DNA of 64,000 nt from Lyngbya sp. HA4199-MV5 (GTDB lineage Bacteria > Cyanobacteriota > Cyanobacteriia > Leptolyngbyales > Leptolyngbyaceae): the NCBI GenBank assembly GCA_019359375.1, contig JAHHHL010000008.1, positions 1 through 64,000 on the forward strand. Direction: 5' to 3'. Below, in pieces: positions 9,072 through 16,673 of the stretch. Each line of letters starts with the position of its first letter. Positions within the stretch are counted from its first letter, which is position 1. Made by a program: the position numbers and the translations under genes. The notes under the pieces are model-generated. The model did no database searches. It worked only from the letters and a program-made list of their open reading frames with translations, and was not told the origin of the DNA.

Positions 9072-9803
9072 TTACTTTTTGGCTGCCACTGCTAACGGCA
9101 CGGCATCTTCAAACAGAAAGCCATACAAAAAGCGCTCGGACCATTCGTGCCCAAAATAGCTGCTGAACAAGCCCGAAGCCGGATCGCGATCGGCACTGTA
9201 CTGGTCATAATCTTTCTGTGCGGTCACAATCCGCTGTATGTCGGTCGGATTGGTCAAGGGTTCAGCGTCGTCTAGCATCTGCCAGTATAGATTTAAATAG
9301 TCCTTGAATGCCTCAAAGACTCGCGTTCTCACCGTTTCAGGATCTGTTTTGGCAAACAATAAATACTTGGAGAAGTACTGGTTAGCATCGTAAAACTTCA
9401 TTTCCAGATCTTGTGCCAGGTCTGGATACTGCTCATGTAGCGCTTTTAAGGGATGGATGTACTTTCTTAAATATGCGTCGTCCTGAAACAAAGGCTGAAA
9501 ATCCATCACGATCAAATTCTTCACCTGCCCAAACGACAGAAAATCAACACCCAGTAATGGCAATTCGTACTGGTGACTGGGATAAATGACGCTGTTGAAA
9601 ATTTGGGCACTCGCACCCGCATCAATGTAGGTATAGCGGATTTTGCGAAACTCAGGGCATTGGTAGCACCAGCTTTTGATGGTGGCAGGGTTTCTACCGC
9701 GATCGCTGACTTGAGCCTCTAACCCCGCTGGAATGGGGCGATGTTGTAAATTGAACCGTTTAGATAACGATCGTTCTAAATAGTCAAGGAAAGGCTGATA
9801 CAT
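9072..9803 (-). CDS. pebA: 15,16-dihydrobiliverdin:ferredoxin oxidoreductase PebA
   Basis: First enzyme of phycoerythrobilin synthesis, reducing biliverdin IXalpha at the 15,16 bond with electrons from ferredoxin. The 243-residue HY2-family protein has RPIPAGLE, SWCYQCPEFRKIRYTYID, ELPLLGVDFLSFG with the catalytic Asp, and the C-terminal SSYFGHEWSERFLYGFLFE. It is directly upstream of pebB. Presence of both genes implies that the organism makes phycoerythrobilin, although no cpe structural gene is in the window. No strong ribosome site is visible before ATG 9803. Confidence 0.92.
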   Translation of the reverse strand: MYQPFLDYLERSLSKRFNLQHRPIPAGLEAQVSDRGRNPATIKSWCYQCPEFRKIRYTYIDAGASAQIFNSVIYPSHQYELPLLGVDFLSFGQVKNLIVMDFQPLFQDDAYLRKYIHPLKALHEQYPDLAQDLEMKFYDANQYFSKYLLFAKTDPETVRTRVFEAFKDYLNLYWQMLDDAEPLTNPTDIQRIVTAQKDYDQYSADRDPASGLFSSYFGHEWSERFLYGFLFEDAVPLAVAAKK

Positions 9804-9948
9804 CTGACAAAAGACTTAACATGCGTCATTCCTCAAAATAGGGGATTTCTGGGCACGCTGTCTCAGATGAGTGGAATAAAGTAACGATCCTTAACGTGAC
9901 GGCGCTTACAGCAGTTTTCATCTCGGTGCGGTACAAGTCTTCCGTTTG

Positions 9949-10020
9949 AAGGCAGAGGGCAGGAGGCAGGAGGCAGAAGGAAAGCCGTGTTCTCCGAACT
10001 TCTGCCCTCTGCCCTCTGCC
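9949..10020. repeat. Heptamer-type tandem repeats in inverted arrangement
   Basis: Degenerate seven-base units of the GGCAGAG/GGAGGCA kind at 9949-9980 face CTGCCCT/CTGCCTT units at 10000-10020, so the region can fold into a long hairpin. It lies between pebA and a lyase gene. Similar CTTCTGC units recur at 37765-37810 and 48575-48610. Confidence 0.7.
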
Positions 10021-10098
10021 TTTTCGCGACTGTACTTCACTTGAGTGAGAACCGCTATATATCCCCATCCCCAACCTTTTAGAAAAGTCGGGGAGCTT

Positions 10099-10683
10099 TT
10101 AAGAGGCTCTGGACAGATTGTATTGAATCATGTCAGCTAAATCTTGTTCAGACACCCAGCGCCGTTCTGAGCAATAGGTCATCATGTAAACTCCGCCCGT
10201 TGTGCGGACGGTACTCACCCGCACCCGAAAATCATCGGTGATAAACCAGCAGCGCTCCTGTCCTTGATTTTGGTCATAGTCAGTATCGATCGTCAAAATG
10301 CCGTCTTGACCAAACCAATAGTGGCTGACTACGGGAATTTTTTCTACATACCCCTGGTTTCGCAGCAGTTTGCCCGATCGCCCCGTTTCATCATCGGGAA
10401 CATCCACTAAAACAGCGGCATGATCGGGATTGGGTTCCCGTTGATCGGCGTGTTCTTGCCACATAAAGCTGGCTCCTCCAGCCGCGATCGTCGTATCAAT
10501 GCTCTGTGGCTCGCAGACCTGTTTAATGCGAGGATCATCGGCTGAAACCACGTTCACATAAAGCTTCGATTCTCCCGATTGATCGGCAACGGTATCAAAA
10601 TGATGCACGGTACGTTGGGTAAACCAAACGCCTTCACTTTTGCGGAAAAAGTCCATCATCGTCATCGGTGGAACAAGCGGCAT
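10099..10683 (-). CDS. CpcS/CpeS-family phycobiliprotein lyase
   Basis: Member of the lipocalin-like CpcS/CpeS lyase family, which attaches phycobilins to Cys84-type sites of phycobiliproteins. The 194-residue product starts its core at MDFFRKSEGVWFTQRTVHHF and ends with YCSERRWVSEQDLADMIQYNLSR; the ERRW segment is typical of the family. ATG 10683 is preferred over ATG 10725 because GAGGGA precedes it. It stands upstream of pebA-pebB on the same strand, so a role in attaching phycoerythrobilin or phycocyanobilin is plausible. I cannot tell which subclass (CpcS, CpcU, CpeS) it belongs to. Confidence 0.82.
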   Translation of the reverse strand: MPLVPPMTMMDFFRKSEGVWFTQRTVHHFDTVADQSGESKLYVNVVSADDPRIKQVCEPQSIDTTIAAGGASFMWQEHADQREPNPDHAAVLVDVPDDETGRSGKLLRNQGYVEKIPVVSHYWFGQDGILTIDTDYDQNQGQERCWFITDDFRVRVSTVRTTGGVYMMTYCSERRWVSEQDLADMIQYNLSRAS

Positions 10684-10783
10684 GGAATTTCCCTCAAACT
10701 CAATCACAAGACTGGGGCGCGTCATCCATTAACAATCAAAGGCTTGCGGCATCAGCCTCACCGCGCCCGCTCTAAAAACAGGC

Positions 10784-10838
10784 TAGGGGCTGTAGCCTTG
10801 CCATCACCAAAACTCTGGTTGTCATTGATGACAGCCCT
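10784..10838. mobile_element. Possible degenerate MITE remnant
   Basis: The interval starts TAGGGGCTGTAG and ends with TCATTGATGACAGCCCT, matching the ends of the roughly 130-bp MITE found four times in this window. The interior is reduced to about 30 bases and unlike the others. Confidence 0.35.
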
Positions 10839-10857
10839 CAGTCTCAGAGCATATCCT

Positions 10858-11541
10858 TCAAAGCGCATCCGAATCAACATTCAGTTCTCGCAGCTTCGCT
10901 GCCAGCCGTTGTGCCCGTTCTTCTGCGGTTTGCCGAGCCGACGCTTCTTCCTCATGGGTCAGTAGGTATTGTTGGGTGGCAGGGTCATAAAACCGCATCG
11001 CCTGCCCTTTTAGGTGCAACTCTAAACCCAAGATCGCACTGGCTAGAACGATCGTGCCGTCGGGTAGGGTCGTGGTTGACACAGGGGTATAGTTTCCATC
11101 CACTAAACGCAATCCTTGCAGCGGTGGGGTGAGATAATCTCCCGTTGGATCGTATTGGTAGTACTCCTCTACGCCGAGAAACGCATAAATGCCTTTTTTT
11201 GCCCCCTGATCTTTACTACGGGTCGTTTTTGAGGTGATTTCTAAAACAAAGTTGGGGGTACGATCGCCCTCTTCCCACACTTTGTAAATCCGGCGCTGAC
11301 GATTTTCCACCCCAAACACAACAAACACATCAGGAGCTACTACCGCTTCAGGGTTGCCCTGTTCGTAGTAAATAAAGAGATTTCCCGATGTATACACATC
11401 CACTCGGTGTTCAAAAAAGACAGAAAGAACTTTGGTCGCATACACTAAATAGTCACGCGTTTGGTCGCTCTCAGCCATGGGCAAACCGTCCGCTTCGGGA
11501 TATTCAATTAATTTGGGGGGAAACTCGGTAATTGCAGTCAT
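10858..11541 (-). CDS. Uma2 family (DUF820) putative nuclease
   Basis: Protein of the Uma2/DUF820 family, which is greatly expanded in cyanobacteria, has a PD-(D/E)XK nuclease-like fold and whose function is unknown. Seen here are VVAPDVFVVFG, the core VLEITSKTTRSKDQGAKKGIYAFLGVEEYYQYDPTG (shown in parts: EITSK, KKGIYAFLGV, YYQYDP), and a charged C-terminal helix with Arg/Glu repeats. ATG 11541 is selected because upstream sequence is not family-like and would overlap the divergent pentapeptide gene. Its place in the phycobilisome island seems accidental. Confidence 0.8.
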   Translation of the reverse strand: MTAITEFPPKLIEYPEADGLPMAESDQTRDYLVYATKVLSVFFEHRVDVYTSGNLFIYYEQGNPEAVVAPDVFVVFGVENRQRRIYKVWEEGDRTPNFVLEITSKTTRSKDQGAKKGIYAFLGVEEYYQYDPTGDYLTPPLQGLRLVDGNYTPVSTTTLPDGTIVLASAILGLELHLKGQAMRFYDPATQQYLLTHEEEASARQTAEERAQRLAAKLRELNVDSDAL

Positions 11542-11597
11542 GTCGTAAAGAGACGGTACAATACCCGTGAATAAAGGTCGTGTTGCGATTTTAACCC

Positions 11598-12401
11598 ATG
11601 ATAAGCGGGGAGATGCTGAAGACACCTCAAGCTGTATTGGCTGCTGTCAAAGCTGGAGTGGTGCTTGATCAAGCAGATTTGTATCAGTTCAACCTCAGTG
11701 GTGTTGATCTGCAAGCAATTCAGTTAGCCAGAGCTACACTGATTCGAGCTAACCTCAGTCAGGCTAACCTCAATCAGGCTAACCTGAGTCAAGCCGATCT
11801 CCGGGGAGCTGACCTGAGCAACGCTGTGTTGCAACATGCCAACTTGCAGGGGGCATGTTTGTATCGAGTCGATTTGAGTGGAGCCGATCTGAATGGAGCG
11901 AATTTGACTGACACTCAGATGCAGTGGGCGAGATATGATAGCCGGACAATTTTCCCAGATGGTTTTGCCTACAGAGCTTCCGGGGCGATCGGTCCAAAGG
12001 CTAATCTCAATGGAGCAGCGCTAAACACGGCTAATTTGCGTTATGCCGATTTGCAAGAGTCCAACTTGTTGGGGGCATATCTGAGCGGAGCCGATTTGAC
12101 GGGCGCGAATCTGCGAGGGGCACGCCTGGTGCAGGCAGACTTACGCGGAGCCATTTTGATCGGAGTTTTTTTACGCAACGCCCGCCTGAATGGGGCGAAT
12201 TTAGCTGGAGTAGACTTGCGAGCAGCCGATCTGACCGATGTGGAGTTTGAGCAGCTCGAAAGTATTGCCGGAGCCGACTTCACCCTGGTGCAAGGTCTAA
12301 GCGAAGAAATGCGATCGCGCCTGCTCAGTCAACCCGTCCAGGAATTAGAAACTATCCATCCGCTCACGCTCAGAACAACTTTAGAAAGCCTGACGCACTA
12401 A
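11598..12401 (+). CDS. Pentapeptide-repeat protein
   Basis: About 267 residues dominated by A(D/N)LXX repeats in two blocks, about residues 25-105 and 130-220. They are separated by a non-repeat insert (MQWARYDSRTIFPDGF), a feature shared by many cyanobacterial pentapeptide proteins. The repeats form a right-handed quadrilateral beta helix. No signal peptide or enzyme domain is seen, and function is unknown. The gene is divergent from the Uma2 gene. The start is uncertain between ATG 11598 and ATG 11613; GGGGAG abuts the latter too closely to be a good ribosome site. Confidence 0.85.
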   Translation: MISGEMLKTPQAVLAAVKAGVVLDQADLYQFNLSGVDLQAIQLARATLIRANLSQANLNQANLSQADLRGADLSNAVLQHANLQGACLYRVDLSGADLNGANLTDTQMQWARYDSRTIFPDGFAYRASGAIGPKANLNGAALNTANLRYADLQESNLLGAYLSGADLTGANLRGARLVQADLRGAILIGVFLRNARLNGANLAGVDLRAADLTDVEFEQLESIAGADFTLVQGLSEEMRSRLLSQPVQELETIHPLTLRTTLESLTH

Positions 12402-12405
12402 TCCA

Positions 12406-12825
12406 TCATTCGTCATCTCGAAGCAGGGCACAGAAACCTTCTTGCTGAAAGTGGCGATCGTGCGTTAGAACATCCTGAATTTCCCGTTTCTGCATAATCA
12501 GCATCGAAGCGCAATCAGTGAGACTGTATGCTTTATCCGGACGTTGCCTGTAATACTGTCGAGCCTGTTCAAATTGCTCACTGGTTTGCGGAATAATCTC
12601 AACGTCTGGGCTAGAACGCAAATTATCCGTTGTTCTGAGAGCCATCTGGCGAAAGTTTCTTCCTTTAGAAGAAAAGTAATTCAGCAGCTCTGTCAGAACC
12701 ATTTCGCTGGTTGTGGCGCGATAATCTCCTAGAGCCTGTGATACAGCTTTTGCCATCTCATGACGATCGTCATTAGGGTCAAGGATTGCAATTAAATAAG
12801 AGGTATCAATAAATACACGCCTCAT
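12406..12825 (-). CDS. PIN-domain ribonuclease, VapC-like toxin
   Basis: 139-residue PIN-domain protein with the acidic signature FIDTSYLIAILDPNDDRH at the N terminus, TELLNY in the middle and TDCASMLIMQ followed by VLTHDRHFQQEGF near the end. These supply the Asp/Glu residues that bind metal in PIN RNases. The start codon overlaps the stop of the preceding gene (ATGA at 12822-12825), typical of antitoxin-toxin coupling. The preceding product is a phycobiliprotein-like protein whose last 45 residues look like an antitoxin, a very unusual partner. Confidence 0.85.
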   Translation of the reverse strand: MRRVFIDTSYLIAILDPNDDRHEMAKAVSQALGDYRATTSEMVLTELLNYFSSKGRNFRQMALRTTDNLRSSPDVEIIPQTSEQFEQARQYYRQRPDKAYSLTDCASMLIMQKREIQDVLTHDRHFQQEGFCALLRDDE

Positions 12826-13433
12826 TCTTCTCTAGGCGCGCCATACATATAGTGCTCAAAATTGCGAGACAAATCAGTCGGCAACTTTGCCCATTCTTTC
12901 TCCGGAACTTGATTACCAATGGCTACAAGCTGCTTCCATAGAGGTTGAGGTTCTTCCCCTCCTAAACTGATAACCACGCGATCAAAGTAACTGACCGCTT
13001 CAGTGGACAAGTCAGCGTTGTCGATCAACGCCATAACCGAAGCCTTCATCAGGTTTACTGCTCGAATCATCAAGGTAGTCGAAACCCCTAAAGCTATGTA
13101 GGTTTCCTGTAAACCGTTCAAACACCGTTCATCTAAGATGGAGGGATTTCCAACTAAGAGTGCATAGGTGATATAACGCAGGATAATCTCACAGTCGCGT
13201 AGACAAGTAGCCATTTGATGCTCATGGCTGGGTTCTAGCGCGAAAGAATTTTCTTTGACTAACTTAGCTACAGCATTTGCAACAATACTGCTTTGACTGT
13301 TTGACAGCGTTTGTACAACATCAACTCGTTCAATGTTCACCTGCATCCATTTTCGCAGGTTGGCGAACTCTTGAGAGCTGATAAACGCTTCTCTCGAATC
13401 AGCTTCATCGATAACCTGCAAAACATCTTTCAT
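12822..13433 (-). CDS. Beta-phycobiliprotein-like protein with antitoxin-like C-terminal tail
   Basis: 203 residues. Residues 1-157 align with beta-type phycobiliproteins: [63 protein letters not shown], and AVSYFDRVVISLG where ordinary subunits end. The Cys84-type attachment site and the following Asp are kept. The Cys153 site and the GGNAYT/RR bilin-pocket loop are missing. Residues 158-203 (PLWKQLVAIG, EWAKLPTDLSRNF, HYMYGAPREE) are an added tail resembling short antitoxin-like proteins encoded before PIN toxins in cyanobacteria; that comparison is from memory. AGAGGA precedes ATG 13433. A CpcS-like lyase gene is 62 bases upstream, and the PIN gene overlaps the end. Confidence 0.8.
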   Translation of the reverse strand: MKDVLQVIDEADSREAFISSQEFANLRKWMQVNIERVDVVQTLSNSQSSIVANAVAKLVKENSFALEPSHEHQMATCLRDCEIILRYITYALLVGNPSILDERCLNGLQETYIALGVSTTLMIRAVNLMKASVMALIDNADLSTEAVSYFDRVVISLGGEEPQPLWKQLVAIGNQVPEKEWAKLPTDLSRNFEHYMYGAPREE

Positions 13434-13495
13434 TTATCTTTCCTCTACTTCTGATGACTTCAAGTCATATAGAAATTACTCTTGAAAGTTAATCT

Positions 13496-14029
13496 TTAGA
13501 TGCGCGTCTCTAAATACTGTCCGATCGTCTGCTCTTCCCCAGCACGAGAAATAATGGTCTGGCGAGTGCGACATTGGGTGCCGATGAGTTTGACTTCCTC
13601 TTCAAAGACATTCCCACTGTACTCCGTCCTCAGGCACATCGTCCCAGCGTCCCGCATCGAGAACTGGGCAATAACGGGCTTGCTGGTTGCAAAGCCACGA
13701 TCGCGGTATAACTGAGTTCCTTCAACACCAAAAACGGTCGATCCGGTGATTTGCCGAGAGCTGGGACCCACGTAGTTGCTCTCCCAGGTAGTCAGCACTC
13801 CACAGGTTAGCATCGCTTCGTCCGCCAATTTATGCAAGCGAGCAAGCTGCCTCAGGTCTTCAGATCCCTTTTCCAGGAACCGCACCGTCAACAGACTTAC
13901 AGCTTCCTGGGTATCGCCACTCTTGAGGGTATAGTAACGACGTTGCGATCGCCAATTACCTTCTGATTGTTGAAAAAAGGCTTGCACCAACGCATCAAGC
14001 GATTGAACCGATTGAAGTGAAACGTTCAT
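13496..14029 (-). CDS. CpcS/CpeS-family phycobiliprotein lyase (second)
   Basis: 177-residue member of the CpcS/CpeS lipocalin-like family: AFFQQSEGNWRSQRRYYTL near the N terminus, TWESNY, GSTVFGVE, LYRDRGFATSKPVIAQF, and LRTEYSGNVFEEEVKLIGTQCRTRQTIIS towards the end (in parts). It differs strongly from the lyase-like protein at 10099-10683. The gene directly precedes the beta-phycobiliprotein-like/antitoxin fusion gene on the same strand. It may load a bilin onto that protein's single remaining cysteine, which is inference from position. No strong ribosome site is seen. Confidence 0.8.
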   Translation of the reverse strand: MNVSLQSVQSLDALVQAFFQQSEGNWRSQRRYYTLKSGDTQEAVSLLTVRFLEKGSEDLRQLARLHKLADEAMLTCGVLTTWESNYVGPSSRQITGSTVFGVEGTQLYRDRGFATSKPVIAQFSMRDAGTMCLRTEYSGNVFEEEVKLIGTQCRTRQTIISRAGEEQTIGQYLETRI

Positions 14030-14239
14030 AGGGAATTGCTTAGTGTGGAGTCGTTTAGAAGGGGTAGCCTGAAAAGATTGCGTCGAATTGTCTACAGTTT
14101 TAGCGGCTTGCCAGATTCACCTCATCTGTACATCCTTAGAGTGTCTTGGTTACACAACCATGCAAGTACCATAGGTATGGCGTTCGATCGCCAAGCCGTT
14201 AAGAGGATGATCTTTCTGCCCTTGCCCAGGATTTAATCT

Positions 14240-14446
14240 TTAGGATCTGGTCGCTGTCCAATCCTTTTTCAGCAGCGCCAGAAAGGTGGCAATGCCTTTG
14301 GAAAACCCCTCAGGATCGGGCAAAACATACTGGGGAAACTCCTCATAGGGTCTCCACTGCTCCAGGTCATTGTGCCGCAAGTGCAAGACACGATCGTCCC
14401 CTTCGAGTTTCCAGAGCATCTGACCGTTGGTTGGTATGTCAGCCAT
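14240..14446 (-). CDS. Small conserved-looking hypothetical protein
   Basis: 68-residue acidic protein with a Trp/Tyr-rich centre (WKLEGDDRVLHLRHNDLEQW, then PYEEFPQYVLPDPEGF). A good ribosome site, AGGAGAAACTC, lies just before the ATG, which supports real translation. I do not recognise the family. It stands alone between a plus-strand gene-free stretch and the HEAT protein gene. Confidence 0.6.
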   Translation of the reverse strand: MADIPTNGQMLWKLEGDDRVLHLRHNDLEQWRPYEEFPQYVLPDPEGFSKGIATFLALLKKDWTATRS

Positions 14447-14712
14447 GAGTTTCTCCTATCGTGTGACGAAAACCTATCGTGTGACAAAAACATCGAGCAA
14501 CCGTTCACCCCTCCCAATTCTGCCAGCCTAATCATTAAATTCTGTAAACGCCGCTACGTTAATGCTAGACAATTTTGCCGAATTGCTATAGAGCATGTAT
14601 ACACTATAAATCCCCTTAGAGCAGGAAAACATACACTAAAAGGGTACTTTTTTGGAGTCTTGCGTCGCTTTTCTTAGACTAACGATGGAGGTAAGGCAAA
14701 AACTACCCCGGT

Positions 14713-15372
14713 CTATGGGATTAAATCTTCCATTGCCGCCCCAACAACCCGATGGTCGTCGTCTTGTCTTAGTTGGGCCAGGGCTGCCTTTGCTGCGGGA
14801 GTATCAAAGTGCTTCAGGGCATAGGCAACTCGCACCCGAATATAGATAGCCGCTGAATTTTTTAGAGTTAGAAGTTGGGAGAGAGCAGCTTCTGACTGGC
14901 GGGAATTGACCAATGCCCCCAAACCGTCCACAGAGGCTTCCTGTACAGCCGCATCGTCGCCTTCTAGCCCTAGCCCACAGACTTCCAAAACTTCTTCAGG
15001 GCATTCCAGTTCGACCAACGCTGCCAGAATGCTGCGTCGCACCAGCCAGTGATCATCTCTAAAAAAGGTCTGTGTCAGATGAGAGGCGGAGACTCTGCCA
15101 AAAAGAGAGAGGGAATTTGCGGCTTCTGCCCGCACGTTTGGGGTGTTATCAAACCGCATGATTTGCAGCAAGGCAGCAAAGGATTCGGAGGTTTTTTGCC
15201 TACCTAATTCTCTGGCAACAAAGGTTCGCACCAAAAACTCTGGATCTTGAATATGCTTGGTGAGCACAGGCACAGCGATAGCAGGCGGATACTCTTTGAG
15301 GGCAGCGATCGCTTTAAGGCGGTATTGAAAATCCGAGTTTTGCAGGTCAGTTTCGATTTGGTTGAAATCCAT
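14713..15372 (-). CDS. HEAT-repeat protein of the PBS-lyase/NblB group
   Basis: 219 residues composed almost wholly of HEAT repeats (LKAIAALKEYPPAIAVPVL, FLVRTFVARELG, VRAEAANSLSLFG, WLVRRSILAALVEL, IRVRVAYALKHF). This is the fold of CpcE/CpcF lyases and of NblB, which helps release bilins during phycobilisome breakdown. Length fits the stand-alone NblB-like cyanobacterial proteins. Position inside the island, divergent from the aplA-like gene, suggests a bilin- or phycobilisome-related job, but the substrate cannot be read from sequence. Confidence 0.75.
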   Translation of the reverse strand: MDFNQIETDLQNSDFQYRLKAIAALKEYPPAIAVPVLTKHIQDPEFLVRTFVARELGRQKTSESFAALLQIMRFDNTPNVRAEAANSLSLFGRVSASHLTQTFFRDDHWLVRRSILAALVELECPEEVLEVCGLGLEGDDAAVQEASVDGLGALVNSRQSEAALSQLLTLKNSAAIYIRVRVAYALKHFDTPAAKAALAQLRQDDDHRVVGAAMEDLIP

Positions 15373-15548
15373 GAAAACAAGCTGTAAACATTTTCTCCAC
15401 TTTAGATCTGAAGGCGATCGAGTGGGAGTTTGCTCAGGATGTCGTGACGCTTGTAACGGAAATTTGAATGGATTAGAAACGGCAAAGGAACAATGGGAAA
15501 ATGGAATCTATCTAATCACCGGAGTTTTTTCAGGGGTAACGCTCAACA

Positions 15549-16142
15549 ATGACTCAGCCACAAACCCAATCACCACTAAGTGACAACGTTCGAGAATTGA
15601 TTCAGAAAGCCAGGATTGTCAGCTTTGCTATCTGGCAAGACACCCACCCCGTGGAGGCAATACAGCGGTTTCAGGCAGCAGATGATGAGGGGCGCTACCT
15701 CACAGATGAAGACGTGCAGCAGATTCAACAGCTTGCCCCAACAGCCAGCACACTCATGCCAGTGGCACAGCAATGGCGCGATCGTGCCAGTGAAATCGTA
15801 GACGAAGCCAGAGCCGAAGTGTTGCACACCTTTCCCACTATTGCTCAACCTGGTGGGGGTCTTTACCCAGCCGAACGGGCGGACGCTTGTTGGCGAGATT
15901 TCTGGCATTTTTTGCGCTGCATTACTTATGGCATTGCTGGTCAGCACACCGACTACACCAGTGCTGAAGGGTTGCATTACATGCAACTGCTTTATCAAGC
16001 ATTGCAGGTGCCGTTGGATGCGATGGTAGTAGGTCTGGAAGGGATTAAAACCGCCAGCTTAAAGCGGGTGGAACCAGAGCAACACGCCGTATTGACTCCC
16101 TATTTTGATCAGTTGATTGAGCCATTAAAGCGGTTTGGCTAG
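15549..16142 (+). CDS. aplA: AplA-like phycobiliprotein-related protein
   Basis: 197-residue phycobiliprotein homologue with an extra N-terminal stretch of about 50 residues. The globin-like core begins HPVEAIQRFQAADDEGRYLTDED and includes PGGGLYPAERADACWRDFWHFLRCITYGIAG, where DACWRD keeps the Cys84-type bilin site and the following Asp (given here in parts of the same segment: PGGGLYPAE, RADACWRDF). The end, PYFDQLIEPLKRFG, is alpha-like. It resembles AplA of Fremyella, a phycobiliprotein relative thought not to work in light harvesting. The TAG stop is formed by the first bases of a MITE inserted at 16140. Confidence 0.7.
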   Translation: MTQPQTQSPLSDNVRELIQKARIVSFAIWQDTHPVEAIQRFQAADDEGRYLTDEDVQQIQQLAPTASTLMPVAQQWRDRASEIVDEARAEVLHTFPTIAQPGGGLYPAERADACWRDFWHFLRCITYGIAGQHTDYTSAEGLHYMQLLYQALQVPLDAMVVGLEGIKTASLKRVEPEQHAVLTPYFDQLIEPLKRFG

Positions 16143-16267
16143 GGGCTATCATCAATTACGACTACACATCGCTTACAGCAAGGGTTCCAGCCCCTAGCCT
16201 GATGTGTTGGGACGGGCGCGATCGTGCTGATACCGCAGGCTTTGGAGCTGAATTGATGACGCGCCCT
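16140..16267. mobile_element. MITE of about 130 bp, copy A
   Basis: Starts TAGGGGCTATCATCAATT and ends AATTGATGACGCGCCCT, giving terminal inverted repeats of about 16 bases. Its interior is shared with copies at 30555, 35023 and 62070. Its first three bases are the stop codon of the AplA-like gene. There is no coding capacity. A flanking TA at most ends suggests mobilisation by an IS630/Tc1-type transposase. Confidence 0.85.
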
Positions 16268-16304
16268 GGTCGTTGTAACGATCGTCTGGTGACAAAGCGG
16301 CAAC

Positions 16305-16559
16305 TCAGCCTTTGGATGAGTGTTTCTGTGCATTCAGGGAACGGATATTCACAATCCTACCCCCCAAACGAGTAATGCGGCGCATCTCATCATTCATGCG
16401 ACTATAGGGAACCTGAATCAGAATGGTGCTGCTGTTACGAACCGGGTAACTTTGGTTATCCGTTTGCTCGTTCTGCCGTAGCCCGTCTACTTCGTAGACA
16501 AAAATTCGATTGTCTGAGCTTGAAACAGAGGTTCTTGTCAAGGCAGGCTGTCTCAACAT
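16305..16559 (-). CDS. cpcD2: Rod-terminating small linker CpcD (cpc2-like)
   Basis: 84-residue CpcD with VYEVDGLRQNEQTDNQSYPV, SSTILIQVPYSRM and RLGGRIVNIRSL. It caps phycocyanin rods. GGAGAAAG precedes the ATG. It is last gene of the cpcB-cpcA-linker-linker-cpcD operon on the minus strand and ends just downstream of a MITE. Unlike the sulfur-poor CpcD, it has two internal Met. Confidence 0.9.
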   Translation of the reverse strand: MLRQPALTRTSVSSSDNRIFVYEVDGLRQNEQTDNQSYPVRNSSTILIQVPYSRMNDEMRRITRLGGRIVNIRSLNAQKHSSKG

Positions 16560-16673
16560 AGTGGTTCTTTCTCCTATTGAGTGAATCCTTTAATTTGACG
16601 CGCAGTGAAAATCCAGACGTTGATTAGAGTTGCGTTGAGGATCAAAGACCCTCAACAGCAACTTGACAGAACT

